Shown: piece after piece, positions 9,036 to 17,181 of the stretch
Position numbering within the stretch: the stretch's first letter is position 1
How the letters are laid out: every line of letters begins with the position of its first letter
Source of the DNA: a bacterium
GTDB lineage: Bacteria; Campylobacterota; Campylobacteria; Campylobacterales; Sulfurimonadaceae
Reading direction: 5' to 3'
Assembly: GCA_018822665.1 (NCBI GenBank)
Contig: JAHJJX010000009.1
Location: 1-64,000 of the forward strand
Length of the DNA: 64,000 nucleotides
The notes under the pieces: model-generated
Database searches by the model: none
What the model was told of the DNA's origin: nothing
Seen by the model: the letters and a program-made list of their open reading frames with translations, nothing else
Position numbers and translations under genes: made by a program

Positions 9036-9524
9036 ATCTAAATTATAAACTACTTATAGATGATTTTTTAAAATTTAAACGATCTTGTGGATATAAATAT
9101 ATATGTGAGCAAACTACGCTCAGAGCCTTTTATATTTATACGACAGATAACTCAGATTCAAAACTTGGTCTTAGTAAAAGTTTTTTAGAAAAGTGGAGTA
9201 TGCCCAATGTCAAAGAGTCTAGAAAAAGCTTATCAAATAGAGTAAGCGTAATTAGAGAATTTAGTATCTACTTGAATCAGGTAGGGTATAAAACATATGT
9301 CCTAAAAGCTATTAAAAATAGCACAAACAAATCTTTTATTCCTTATGTTTTTACACGTGTACAAATGAAGCAAATTTTTACAATAATAGACACTTGGCCA
9401 AAATCTAGTAGAAATAGCTATAACAGTAATGAAGTGTACCCTATACTATTTCGTCTACTATATGGATGTGGATTGAGAATATCTGAAACTTTAAATTTGA
9501 AAATAAATAATGTTGACACTGAGA
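9023..9524 (+). pseudogene. second tyrosine recombinase, truncated by an IS3-family element
   Basis: About 167 residues remain, starting at an ATG after GGAGATAAATC. The core-binding domain and the first catalytic Arg (LLYGCGLRISETLNL) are present, but the frame runs into the IS3-family terminal repeat at 9525 and ends at 9529. The H-x-x-R and Tyr parts are absent from the window, so it is inactive. Confidence 0.85.
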
Positions 9525-9592
9525 TGTAAGCCTCCCCAAAAACTGTACCACTGAAAACGGAATAATTCTGATAAAATAAATCAGGAGTATTC

Positions 9593-9859
9593 ATGCGAAG
9601 AAGTAAGTTTAGCGAGAAGCAAATCATAGAGATTTTAAAAGAGATAGAAGATGGTGCACCAGTTGTTGAGACCTTGCGAGCTAAGGGTGTAAGTAAAGAC
9701 ACATACTACAAGTGGAAACGTAAATACAGTGGTATGGAAACTGGTGATGTAAAACGCATGCGAGAACTAGAAAAAGAGAATGCCAAACTTAAAAAGCTTT
9801 ATGCAGAGATGGCATTGATAAATGATGCACTTAAAGATGTCATTGAAAAAAAGCTCTAA
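9593..9859 (+). CDS. IS3-family OrfA
   Basis: This 88-residue protein has the IS3 OrfA layout: a helix-turn-helix (FSEKQIIEILKEI... then GVSKDTYYKWKRKY) followed by a leucine-zipper-like coiled coil (about residues 50-75, RELEKENAKLKKL). It binds the terminal repeats and is normally also made as a fusion with OrfB by ribosomal frameshifting at the A-run near its 3' end. Confidence 0.92.
   Translation: MRRSKFSEKQIIEILKEIEDGAPVVETLRAKGVSKDTYYKWKRKYSGMETGDVKRMRELEKENAKLKKLYAEMALINDALKDVIEKKL
9847..9853 (+). other. -1 programmed frameshift heptamer A AAA AAG
   Basis: In the orfA frame the codons read GAA AAA AAG, so the heptamer A AAA AAG sits just before the orfA stop at 9857. The orfB frame is open from 9847 onward, so a -1 slip here would fuse OrfA to OrfB. 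This is the standard way IS3-family elements make active transposase. Confidence 0.75.
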
Positions 9860-9909
9860 AGCCTGATGATAAACGAGAGCTCGTAAAATATGTAGTTCAG
9901 CATTGTTCT

Positions 9910-10695
9910 TTGAGTATCAATCAGGCTTGCCAAGCACTCATTTTAAGTAAATCATCATACTACTATGAGAAAAAGTTCAAAGATGATGGAGTCATTATTG
10001 ATGCTCTAAACACACTTATTGAAGAACATCCAAGGAACGGTTTCTGGCTGCTATTTAATCGTTTGAGGAAGCGTGGATTGCATTGGAATCATAAACGGGT
10101 ATATCGAGTCTACAAGGCACTAGGACTTAATTTTAAAAAGAGAACAAAGAAAAGAATTCCAGCAAGAGTACAACATCCGCTACAAGAGCTGTTTGAACCC
10201 AATGAGCAGTGGTCTATGGATTTTATGTCTAATACTCTTTTTGGTGGTAAGCGCTACCGTATCCTAAATATCATGGATGAATTTAATCGTGAGTTTATAG
10301 AGTTTGAGGTTGGAGTTTCATTACCTGCAATAAAAGTCATACAAGCACTACAACGAGCAGTGGAGTTTCGAGGTAAACCAAAATCTATACGAGTAGATAA
10401 TGGGCCGGAGTTTATCTCTCATAAACTTGAACAGTGGTGTTATATTCATTCGATTGAGTTAAAATTTATTCAACCTGGATCTCCAACTCAAAATTCTCGA
10501 ATGGAGAGACTTAATGGATCTATGAGAAGAGAGTTTTTCGATGCTTATCTGTTTGACACATTATCTGAAGTAAAAATAATGACCCAAGAGTGGGTCTATG
10601 ACTATAATAACTATAGACCTCACTCAATTTTAGGAAAATTAAGTCCTATTGAATATTTAGATAAGTACAATTTAGAGAAGAATTATTCCGTTTAA
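9910..10695 (+). CDS. IS3-family OrfB (DDE transposase catalytic part)
   Basis: The 261-residue frame carries the integrase-type core: first Asp in EQWSMDFMS, second in RVDNGPEFIS, and Glu in NSRMERLNGSMRREF, followed by the conserved YNNYRPHSILG. The nominal start is a TTG at 9910, but the open frame extends upstream to 9847 and the active product is expected to be the OrfAB fusion. All three catalytic acids are present, so the element may still be mobile. Confidence 0.92.
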   Translation: MSINQACQALILSKSSYYYEKKFKDDGVIIDALNTLIEEHPRNGFWLLFNRLRKRGLHWNHKRVYRVYKALGLNFKKRTKKRIPARVQHPLQELFEPNEQWSMDFMSNTLFGGKRYRILNIMDEFNREFIEFEVGVSLPAIKVIQALQRAVEFRGKPKSIRVDNGPEFISHKLEQWCYIHSIELKFIQPGSPTQNSRMERLNGSMRREFFDAYLFDTLSEVKIMTQEWVYDYNNYRPHSILGKLSPIEYLDKYNLEKNYSV

Positions 10696-10723
10696 GCTGG
10701 TTCTAGTTTAGGGGAGGCTTACA

Positions 10724-11022
10724 ATAGAGGAAGCCAATATGCATCCTATGAGCATAAAGATTTACTACAAAAACATGGGATTATACAAAGCATGAGCAGA
10801 AAAGGAAATTGCTGGGACAATGCAGTAGCAGAAAGCTTTTTTCATTCCTTAAAAACTGAACTTGTTTACCATGAAATATTTGAAACCAGAGCACAAGCAA
10901 ATCAAAAGATATTTGAATACATTGAAGTGTTTTACAATAGACAAAGAATGCACTCATCCAATGGTAATCTCTCACCGGTTGAGTATGAAGAAAAAATGTT
11001 ACTTAGAGAAACGGCTGCTTAG
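10724..11022 (+). pseudogene. C-terminal fragment of a second IS3-family transposase
   Basis: Directly after the intact element the frame reads R-G-S-Q-Y-A-S and continues through [27 protein letters not shown] and LSPVEYE to a TAG at 11020-11022. This is the last ~98 residues of an IS3/IS150-type OrfB, beginning inside the HSDRGSQ motif. The N-terminal two thirds, with the first catalytic Asp, are missing. It differs in sequence from the intact neighbour, so it is a different IS. Confidence 0.85.
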
Positions 11023-11058
11023 AATGTTGTATTCTGAGTATGATATAGGGTTGACAGA

Positions 11059-12492
11059 TCAATTACTATCATCTTTAAAATCCTTTTTGATTTTTTCAAT
11101 AAATGCAACAATTTCTTCAGTAGGTGAAGTAAAATTTATAGGAACTAGAAATGTATTCTTATCTATAAGATGCAAATTAAATGTTTGTCTAATAACACTC
11201 ACATCAAATACGTCATCTCCTTCAAATACTCCCATACTAATAGTATAATCATCAAACTGTTTCTCTTCATACCTATATTTAAGTTCTTGCTGATTACTTG
11301 GATACCACCTCATTTTTTTAGGATCAATTGAATTATGGGTAATTCGTTGCATTAATATTCTGCTTGATTCAGGTGTCACAATTTTATTATCTTTTGGAAC
11401 AATAAGATATGCTTTTCGCAACTCATCTTCAAAATCGTCAATCATACTATTAATGTTATAAATGCCAGTAGATATGTAATACTGGTGTACTTGTATAGAT
11501 AAGAAATTTGGAAACCTAGAGTGTAGCTTTTGTATAGCGCTTTCCTTATACTCTGTATTTGTCATGAATTGAAAATTTTTTTTGAGATATTTTAAATACT
11601 TTAATGCATAAAGTATCTTTTTTACCACTTCGTTTCTAATAGCCATCTCATAAGCCAAAGAATAAGTATGCTTATATGGAATTTCAATATTTTTATAGAT
11701 TTGATCATCTCTACTTGGCATTCTTAATATTTCACATTCTTCAGAATATGATTGAATTAACATATTTTTCAAGCTATCATACTCTAGCTGAAACTTTTTC
11801 TTTTTATCCTCAGCAAGATATGTATCTAATGTACTATTGGGAGATAATTTAAATGGATTTTCATATTCCATAATAGATTTTTTTGGAGTAAATCTTCCTT
11901 CCTGGAATGTTAGAATAATAAACTTCTTGTGAGACTGATTTTTCTGCAACACCATTTTAGGTCTAATTTGTTCATCCACTAAACGAGAGAAGCTTTCTTC
12001 ATCACGCTCGTGAATATTCACTAATTGATCTTTTTTTAAATCTTTAGGTATTTGAAGCATATTGTGCTTCCATCTGATAGTAGTGCTTATAGTGTTCTTT
12101 CTAGGTATAGTGTTATATTTTCTATCATGTTCAATATCAAAATGAAGCCATACTTCTATATTCTTTAATGCCTGTTTATATCTAAATCTTTGATTACGTT
12201 TTATAGATTCTTTACGTAATAGGTGCGCAATAGAACTTCTGCTTAGAATATTAAACTCTTTTCTACATTGCTCACATTTAAATTTATAAAGATGTGACTG
12301 TGCATCCATCTTATAAAAGTCTTGAGAATTACAGTAGGGACAATGAGACATATAGCCCAATGCCTGATTTAATTCTTCTTGAGTGCAATTGTTACTTATG
12401 TAGTTGATTAACTGTTGAACTTGTTTGTTTGTAAGTTTATAAAATGAAGGTTTATTTTTATAGAATTGACTAATATGAAGTTTATTACTCAT
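11059..12492 (-). CDS. unknown protein with an N-terminal zinc ribbon
   Basis: This 477-residue protein has two C-x-x-C pairs near residues 52-55 (CPYC) and 73-76 (CEQCRKEF), the spacing of the zinc ribbon found at the N-terminus of some IS1595-type transposases. The rest (residues 90-477) shows no DDE motif I can identify, is rich in K, Y, I and N, and I do not recognise it. It is read leftward, with its promoter gap next to the tRNA-Ser repeat. Its position between IS debris and an integration site suggests it is cargo or a degenerate transposition protein. Confidence 0.6.
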   Translation of the reverse strand: MSNKLHISQFYKNKPSFYKLTNKQVQQLINYISNNCTQEELNQALGYMSHCPYCNSQDFYKMDAQSHLYKFKCEQCRKEFNILSRSSIAHLLRKESIKRNQRFRYKQALKNIEVWLHFDIEHDRKYNTIPRKNTISTTIRWKHNMLQIPKDLKKDQLVNIHERDEESFSRLVDEQIRPKMVLQKNQSHKKFIILTFQEGRFTPKKSIMEYENPFKLSPNSTLDTYLAEDKKKKFQLEYDSLKNMLIQSYSEECEILRMPSRDDQIYKNIEIPYKHTYSLAYEMAIRNEVVKKILYALKYLKYLKKNFQFMTNTEYKESAIQKLHSRFPNFLSIQVHQYYISTGIYNINSMIDDFEDELRKAYLIVPKDNKIVTPESSRILMQRITHNSIDPKKMRWYPSNQQELKYRYEEKQFDDYTISMGVFEGDDVFDVSVIRQTFNLHLIDKNTFLVPINFTSPTEEIVAFIEKIKKDFKDDSN

Positions 12493-12613
12493 TTATTATG
12501 TATCGTAAAATATTAATAAACATTTTCTCTCCGTTATTTGAAGTGATTATAACATTATTAGTGATTTTTTTAATAAATTGTATAAGTTTTAAAACGTATT
12601 CAGAATGTAAAAG

Positions 12614-12635
12614 TGAGACCTAAGATGAGACCTAA
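12614..12635. repeat. 12-bp-spaced direct repeat TGAGACCTAA
   Basis: TGAGACCTAA occurs at 12614-12623 and 12626-12635, 12 bases apart, just outside the left tRNA repeat. The spacing equals that of the arm-type repeats at the two ends of the adjacent integrated element, but the sequence differs. It may be an arm site of another, older element lying to the left. Confidence 0.4.
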
Positions 12636-12678
12636 TGATTTCTTAAAGCTTGAAAGTATTTGTTTTAGGGGATTTGAA

Positions 12679-12759
12679 TGGTGGACCCTCAGAGATTCGA
12701 ACTCTGGGAGGTATAACCCTCGCCGGTTTTCAAGACCGGTGCATTCGACCAACTCTGCC
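12679..12759 (-). repeat. left attachment repeat: 81-bp copy of the tRNA-Ser 3' portion
   Basis: This stretch is identical over 81 bases to 17182-17262, the 3' part of the intact tRNA-Ser gene including the CCA end. The copy lacks the 5' acceptor strand (the intact gene has GGATCTTT, replaced here by unrelated bases), so it cannot fold as a full tRNA. It is the att site made when the element integrated. Confidence 0.92.
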
Positions 12760-12796
12760 CCAAAAGTACGCTGTTTTTATCCGCTTTGATAAAAAA

Positions 12797-12816
12797 GGTA
12801 CACAAAAAGGTACACA
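12797..12816. repeat. left arm-type integrase sites
   Basis: GGTACACA occurs at 12797-12804 and 12809-12816, 12 bases apart. The same octamer, with the same spacing, recurs at 17040-17059 near the other end. Paired direct repeats flanking the core att site are typical tyrosine-integrase arm sites. They overlap the first codons of the longest reading of the integrase frame, which supports a downstream start for that gene. Confidence 0.65.
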
Positions 12817-12824
12817 TCGACTTT

Positions 12825-14060
12825 ATGAGTTCACCTAAAAGGGCACTCATGCAAATCCAATATCTAACTCAAAATAGCAGTGGTATATACACCTATAGAA
12901 GAAGAACTCCCACTGAGCTACAAGAGATTCTTCAAAAAGACACGATAAAAGTTTCTATTGGCAAAGATTTATCTTTAGCTATCTCCAAGACAAACCAATT
13001 CACACAAGCCATTCAGCAGTCTATACAAGTTCTTCAAATGCAAACGCAGTCTAAGGACAAAAACGAACTCATAAAGAACATCTTAGAGCCTATTGGCTTT
13101 AAAACATCTATTAAAGAAGTTGTTACACCTCTTTGGGAGCTTATATGTAAAGATTATCTAAAATCTGTTGATGTTTCAGCAGATGAACTTAGAGATAGAA
13201 GTTATTTTTTCTTTACCATAGCCCCTATAATCTTTAAAGCTGTCCTTAAAATTGATAATCCAAATATAAATGAGATAAGCTTTAATAATATTTTAGATTT
13301 TCAACACCTCATCGCTACATTGCCAAAAAGAAACATTCAAAAGTATAGAGATATGAACTTTTCACTTTTAGTATTAGGCATCAAGCAGAACAAAATCAGC
13401 ATCAAAGATGATGAACTTCTCTCAACCCGTACCAAAAACAAATATATCAAATGGCTCAAAGCTATATTCAGCTTTGCAGATGTTAGAGATTTAATAACAA
13501 AAAATGTTACAAAGTCTATAGTCTTAAAAAATACAACCAAACAAAGAGAAGAACGAGAAGCACTCAGCAAAGATGAGCTCAAAATATTATTTACTGCAAT
13601 TCAAAATAATGAAATTTCATACCTTTTTAGAATTTTACAACTAACTGGCATGAGACGCTCAGAGCTCTATAAGTGTTCTATCAAGCATTATGACGGTGTG
13701 GCATGTTTCGACCTCTCAGCGAGCTCCGAGAAGCTTAAAACAGCCAGTTCATACAGATTGATTCCTATCCATTCAAGCCTTTTGGCGGATATTGAGAAGT
13801 TTGAAGCTATCAGAAAAAAATATAGTGGCAATTATCTCAGTCAGTATTTTGCAAGATTAATTAAACTCACTTTAGATGAAGCAGAAAATAAATCGCTCTA
13901 TTCTCTTCGTCATACATTCGCAACTCAGCTTATAGCAAAAAGTGTTGCTCCTGAAATTGTAAGTGAGTTAATGGGTCATGCTCACGCAACGATGACAATG
14001 AGCAGATATGTCAAAAGTTACCCCGTTGAGATTTTGAGGGAGGCGGTTGAGAAATTGTAG
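12825..14060 (+). CDS. int: tyrosine integrase of the tRNA-Ser element
   Basis: The protein (411 residues from the ATG at 12825) has an N-terminal arm-binding segment, a SAM-like core-binding domain and a C-terminal recombinase domain. Catalytic residues visible are Arg in LTGMRRSELYK, Arg/His in YSLRHTFATQL, His in LMGHAH and Tyr in MSRYVKSYP. The frame is open from 12786, but those codons cover the arm-type repeats, so 12825 or 12849 is more likely. The first position of the usual H-x-x-R box is Tyr rather than His, a variation seen in active enzymes. It integrates the element into, and probably excises it from, the tRNA-Ser gene. Confidence 0.9.
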   Translation: MSSPKRALMQIQYLTQNSSGIYTYRRRTPTELQEILQKDTIKVSIGKDLSLAISKTNQFTQAIQQSIQVLQMQTQSKDKNELIKNILEPIGFKTSIKEVVTPLWELICKDYLKSVDVSADELRDRSYFFFTIAPIIFKAVLKIDNPNINEISFNNILDFQHLIATLPKRNIQKYRDMNFSLLVLGIKQNKISIKDDELLSTRTKNKYIKWLKAIFSFADVRDLITKNVTKSIVLKNTTKQREEREALSKDELKILFTAIQNNEISYLFRILQLTGMRRSELYKCSIKHYDGVACFDLSASSEKLKTASSYRLIPIHSSLLADIEKFEAIRKKYSGNYLSQYFARLIKLTLDEAENKSLYSLRHTFATQLIAKSVAPEIVSELMGHAHATMTMSRYVKSYPVEILREAVEKL

Positions 14061-14164
14061 GTAACCAATCATAACAATTGTGGTTATGGTAAATTAAGCT
14101 AAAGGTATGTACAATCAGAAGCATATTATCATTATAATAGAAAACTTATATTTTAGGAAACAAA

Positions 14165-14929
14165 ATGTCACAAATTGGAAAAATTACAAGTTTGGATACA
14201 AATAATGGCACAGGAACAATAATCCTTGAAAGTGGAGATACTAAAGATTTTAGCATGAAGGATTGGATTGATTTTAATAAGATGCCTGAATATGGATTGA
14301 AAGTTCAAATAAATGATGAGTATAAGTTATTTGCAGTTCAAGAAGAAGTCAAAATCCAAGAAAATGATTCGAGTAACTATAAAGAACGAGCAGAGCAATT
14401 TATAATAAAGTATATTAAAGATGGTTGGAAACTAGAATACAATAATGGCACTTCATTTTCAATGTCACGAAAACAAAATATTAATATTTTGAAATTGCTA
14501 TTTCATACTTTTTGGATATCAATTATATTAATTATGATTTTTGGTCCATCTGGAATTATAGTCGCCTTAGTTATCGTGGTAATGATAACAATGAATAATT
14601 CTTCTGATGTTCTAGTAAGTAGCTATGATAAAGACAGAAACAAAATTCTTATAACTATCAATAATGAAACGCCCTTTGTTATTCAAGACAAGTTTGAGCT
14701 AGATAAGAAAAAAGCAGATAAATATCATAAAAATGGTGGTTTTAATGAATTATTTCATAAAGAGTTGTTAGATAAAGGCTATCAAATAGAAAGCAACATT
14801 GAATTATCTAAGCAAATTGGGCCATTGGTAGTTGATAGATATACTACAATAATGGACTATGATAACTACTTATTCCTTGTTGTTGATAAAGCAGGGAATA
14901 AAGTTGATAGTTTTAAGTATGAGTTTTAG
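14165..14929 (+). CDS. cargo protein with cold-shock-like N-terminus and membrane pair, unknown
   Basis: This 254-residue protein begins GKITSLDTNNGTGTI, which looks like the first strands of a cold-shock/OB fold, though the RNA-binding aromatic residues are not obvious. Residues of about 110-145 form one or two hydrophobic spans. The remainder is hydrophilic with no motif I recognise. It has a good ribosome site (AGGAAA) and sits alone between the integrase and the polymerase-like gene. As the only apparent cargo it could provide defence, exclusion or a fitness trait; nothing in the sequence shows which. Confidence 0.55.
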   Translation: MSQIGKITSLDTNNGTGTIILESGDTKDFSMKDWIDFNKMPEYGLKVQINDEYKLFAVQEEVKIQENDSSNYKERAEQFIIKYIKDGWKLEYNNGTSFSMSRKQNINILKLLFHTFWISIILIMIFGPSGIIVALVIVVMITMNNSSDVLVSSYDKDRNKILITINNETPFVIQDKFELDKKKADKYHKNGGFNELFHKELLDKGYQIESNIELSKQIGPLVVDRYTTIMDYDNYLFLVVDKAGNKVDSFKYEF

Positions 14930-15128
14930 AAATTATATAGTCATTAATGATTGTTTAATATACTTCTCTGCTCCTATGCAAAGAATGAGAGTACAGATTA
15001 CAGTCATCTTTTCAAATACATGACGTACGGGTGTTTTAGTAAGTAAGTCGGCAGAAAAGCCGCAAAACAGATTTAAAGCATACTTATACTAAGCTATGAG
15101 CGTGTTTTAAAAATATAGTCGTATCTTG

Positions 15129-16742
15129 CTAAAGTATTTCTTCTTCATACTTCACCATAAGCCCTAGCTCTTGCTCAATTGTTCGCTCAAGGTTATGATA
15201 ATCTAAGCTTTGCTCAATTATGAATCCATCATGCACAAGTAATAATATATTTGGAAACTGTCGTATTGCTATGTTTAAAATTTGTCGCTCATGATAGAAA
15301 TAAATCTCAGACAATACAGAGGCTTTACTTCTTTTTATTTTTTTGCCTTTTGTATCTAGCTTTTTTTTATATGGGTCTATTTTAATGCTGTCATATAAAA
15401 TATTTCCACCTGCATCTATATTTTTTGCAATGACTTCGTAAAGCTTATCAAACATTTCTTTGGCTTCCTCTGCAAGTGCTTTGAACCCTGTATTATTTTG
15501 CATGAGAGATACTCTTGTTGTGTAAAACATTTCTACATTGCTTTGCTTATTGAGTGGATTTCCTCCGTAAAATATTGCCGTAATAAGCTCTTTCACATCG
15601 GTTTTAGCCTTGTTAAAATCTTTGTAAGCCTCTGCATGGTTTCTTAAAAGATGGTTCGCACAATCGCCTCTGAGACTATTCCTATCGGCTATATAAGCTT
15701 TAATCGCAGGGAGTTTCTTCTTGTCACATAGCTTTTCGTAAAGCTGATGCAATATAGTAGGTGCAGCGGCTGTCAAGTCATACTGATAAAACCCCGTAAA
15801 GAGTTTTTTGCGCGTTTCCTTTAGAAGTCCTTGTAGTAGTGGTGCAGTGTTAATTTTTGCTGTAGCATAAAGGCGATGTTTTTTTTCTTCATAGAATAGA
15901 TAATTGCTATTGCCTGAGTAATGTATTTTTATCGCACATAATATATAAGCATCAAGTCCAACGGCGGCTGCCAACATTTTGTCAAGCTCTATGTTGTTGA
16001 TGCGGATATGTGTGTTGATAGTCTCTTTTCGTTGTTTCGCAGTTGGAATCTTTGGCTTATAGGGTTGCGTTTTACCCAGTCGCTTTACCTCAAAGGTATA
16101 TATTTTTTTATCTTCTGGGAGGTCTCGTATTTGCCTAGCCGATAATCCATGTTCGTAATAGCTGAGGTCTTGCTTGTTTGTGAGTAAAACGGATGATTGA
16201 GCTGTTTTATCTATAAAAGCGTATTGAGCTTCTTGAACTCCAACTTTGTCTATAAAATTCTTAAAAAAAATTTTATCCAATATTGTTGATGTTTTAAAAG
16301 GAACCGAACATACTTTTATTTTCTGAGGATTTACAAGGTTAATTTTTAATGGTTTAAAGCAGTTTTTTTGTCCTAGCTTTTCAATGAGTAGCACTTGAGC
16401 ATCTAAAATAAATTGTTTCAAGAAAATATAGGTTTTATGTTCCATTATTTTTCTTTTATCACGCTCATGGTTAGCTATAAAAAAGCTGTTTATATAGCTT
16501 TTGTAATGTTCGGCACTTCCAAACTCAGCAAACTCTTTTTTAGATATTGGAATGTATATATGCGGATTAGTATCATCATGTTTAAATTTACTTGTAATGA
16601 GAAAGTCGAGCAGCTGTAAAAATTGCCCTAAGCCGTTAAACTCATGGTGCGTTTTTGCTTGAAGAAATGGCAGATGTTGATGCAAAAATAATATGAGTTC
16701 CCCGTTTTGTAATGTAACCCAATTGTTGACCGTTTTTGCCAA
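15129..16742 (-). CDS. putative replication protein with family A/T7-RNA-polymerase-like palm motifs
   Basis: The 537-residue protein carries three motifs in the order of single-subunit polymerases: motif A near residue 320 (YQYDLTAAAPTIL, with the metal-binding Asp), a motif B-like helix near 385-395 (DVKELITAIFYGGN, matching the Lys...Tyr-Gly pattern of family A enzymes), and motif C near 502 (LLVHDGFIIE, with the second Asp after His). I see no exonuclease domain. I infer a nucleotide polymerase, probably the element's replication or primer-synthesis protein. It is read toward the cargo gene, away from the hairpin region at 16812. Exact family and template preference cannot be read by eye. 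Confidence 0.6.
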   Translation of the reverse strand: MAKTVNNWVTLQNGELILFLHQHLPFLQAKTHHEFNGLGQFLQLLDFLITSKFKHDDTNPHIYIPISKKEFAEFGSAEHYKSYINSFFIANHERDKRKIMEHKTYIFLKQFILDAQVLLIEKLGQKNCFKPLKINLVNPQKIKVCSVPFKTSTILDKIFFKNFIDKVGVQEAQYAFIDKTAQSSVLLTNKQDLSYYEHGLSARQIRDLPEDKKIYTFEVKRLGKTQPYKPKIPTAKQRKETINTHIRINNIELDKMLAAAVGLDAYILCAIKIHYSGNSNYLFYEEKKHRLYATAKINTAPLLQGLLKETRKKLFTGFYQYDLTAAAPTILHQLYEKLCDKKKLPAIKAYIADRNSLRGDCANHLLRNHAEAYKDFNKAKTDVKELITAIFYGGNPLNKQSNVEMFYTTRVSLMQNNTGFKALAEEAKEMFDKLYEVIAKNIDAGGNILYDSIKIDPYKKKLDTKGKKIKRSKASVLSEIYFYHERQILNIAIRQFPNILLLVHDGFIIEQSLDYHNLERTIEQELGLMVKYEEEIL

Positions 16743-16811
16743 ATCGTCCCCTTTAGTATATATCTATATATGGTATATATTATCATAATATCTCTCTATA
16801 ATATAAGTAAA

Positions 16812-16844
16812 AACAATCTCGTATACCACGTGGGGGAGATTGTT
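16812..16844. other. nested hairpin, possible replication origin
   Basis: AACAATCTC at 16812-16820 pairs perfectly with GAGATTGTT at 16836-16844. The 15-base loop contains the palindrome CCACGTGG (16826-16833). There is no T-tract on either side, so it is a poor terminator. It lies in an AT-rich gap upstream of the polymerase-like gene, as a plasmid or element origin might. Confidence 0.4.
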
Positions 16845-17039
16845 ATAGAAAAAACATATATAAACCCATAGAATAGGAGTTTGAAGCGTACAAAAATTTC
16901 ATCATAATTTAAATCTGTCAGTAAATGACTTATGATTATGTACGTACACGTTGGTAAAAGTGACACATAAACTATAAGGGAGAGAAGAGATATAAATTAC
17001 TTTGGGCTCTAGTTTAACCCACCCCATTAATAAAAAAGA

Positions 17040-17059
17040 GGTACACAAAGAGGTACACA
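17040..17059. repeat. right arm-type integrase sites
   Basis: GGTACACA occurs at 17040-17047 and 17052-17059, 12 bases apart, mirroring the pair at 12797-12816. Together they place integrase-binding arms inside both ends of the element. Confidence 0.65.
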
Positions 17060-17181
17060 AAAACAAGTAAAATGTAAAAATAAATGCTGATTTTGAAGAG
17101 TATTTAATGTGTGTTTTGGTATAATCAGTGACCATAAAGTTGTTGTAAGTATCGTAAAATAAGGAGGTTGTGTAAGATAGG

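Larger units (their letters stand above)
9525..10723 (+). mobile_element. intact IS3-family insertion sequence (IS407-like)
   Basis: The ends are matching inverted repeats: TGTAAGCCTCCCC at the left, and its complement GGGGAGGCTTACA ending at 10723, with further imperfect matching inward (ACTGTACCA against ACTAGAACCA). The element is about 1.2 kb with orfA and orfB in -1 phase and a frameshift heptamer between them. The flanks (left GAGA, right ATAG) show no target duplication and belong to two different genes, so a deletion or recombination took place next to or between elements. Confidence 0.9.
16743..17181. other. non-coding control region of the element
   Basis: About 440 bases with no convincing gene. 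It holds an AT-rich stretch of TATA-type repeats at 16755-16805 just upstream of the polymerase-like gene, the nested hairpin at 16812-16844, and the right arm-type repeats at 17040-17059. Open frames here run into the tRNA and are not genes. It likely combines promoter, origin and integrase-binding functions. Confidence 0.5.

Noticed and set aside
10862-11248. 128-residue open frame across the second IS3 fragment and the 3' end of the zinc-ribbon gene
   Set aside because: It is an alternative frame of two better-supported coding regions on both strands.
12679-12759. A second functional tRNA-Ser gene
   Set aside because: The 5' acceptor strand is replaced by unrelated bases, so the acceptor stem cannot form; it is an att duplicate.
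12650-12838. Open frame across the left tRNA-Ser repeat
   Set aside because: It is created by the 81-bp tRNA fragment and the integrase arm sites; it is not a gene.
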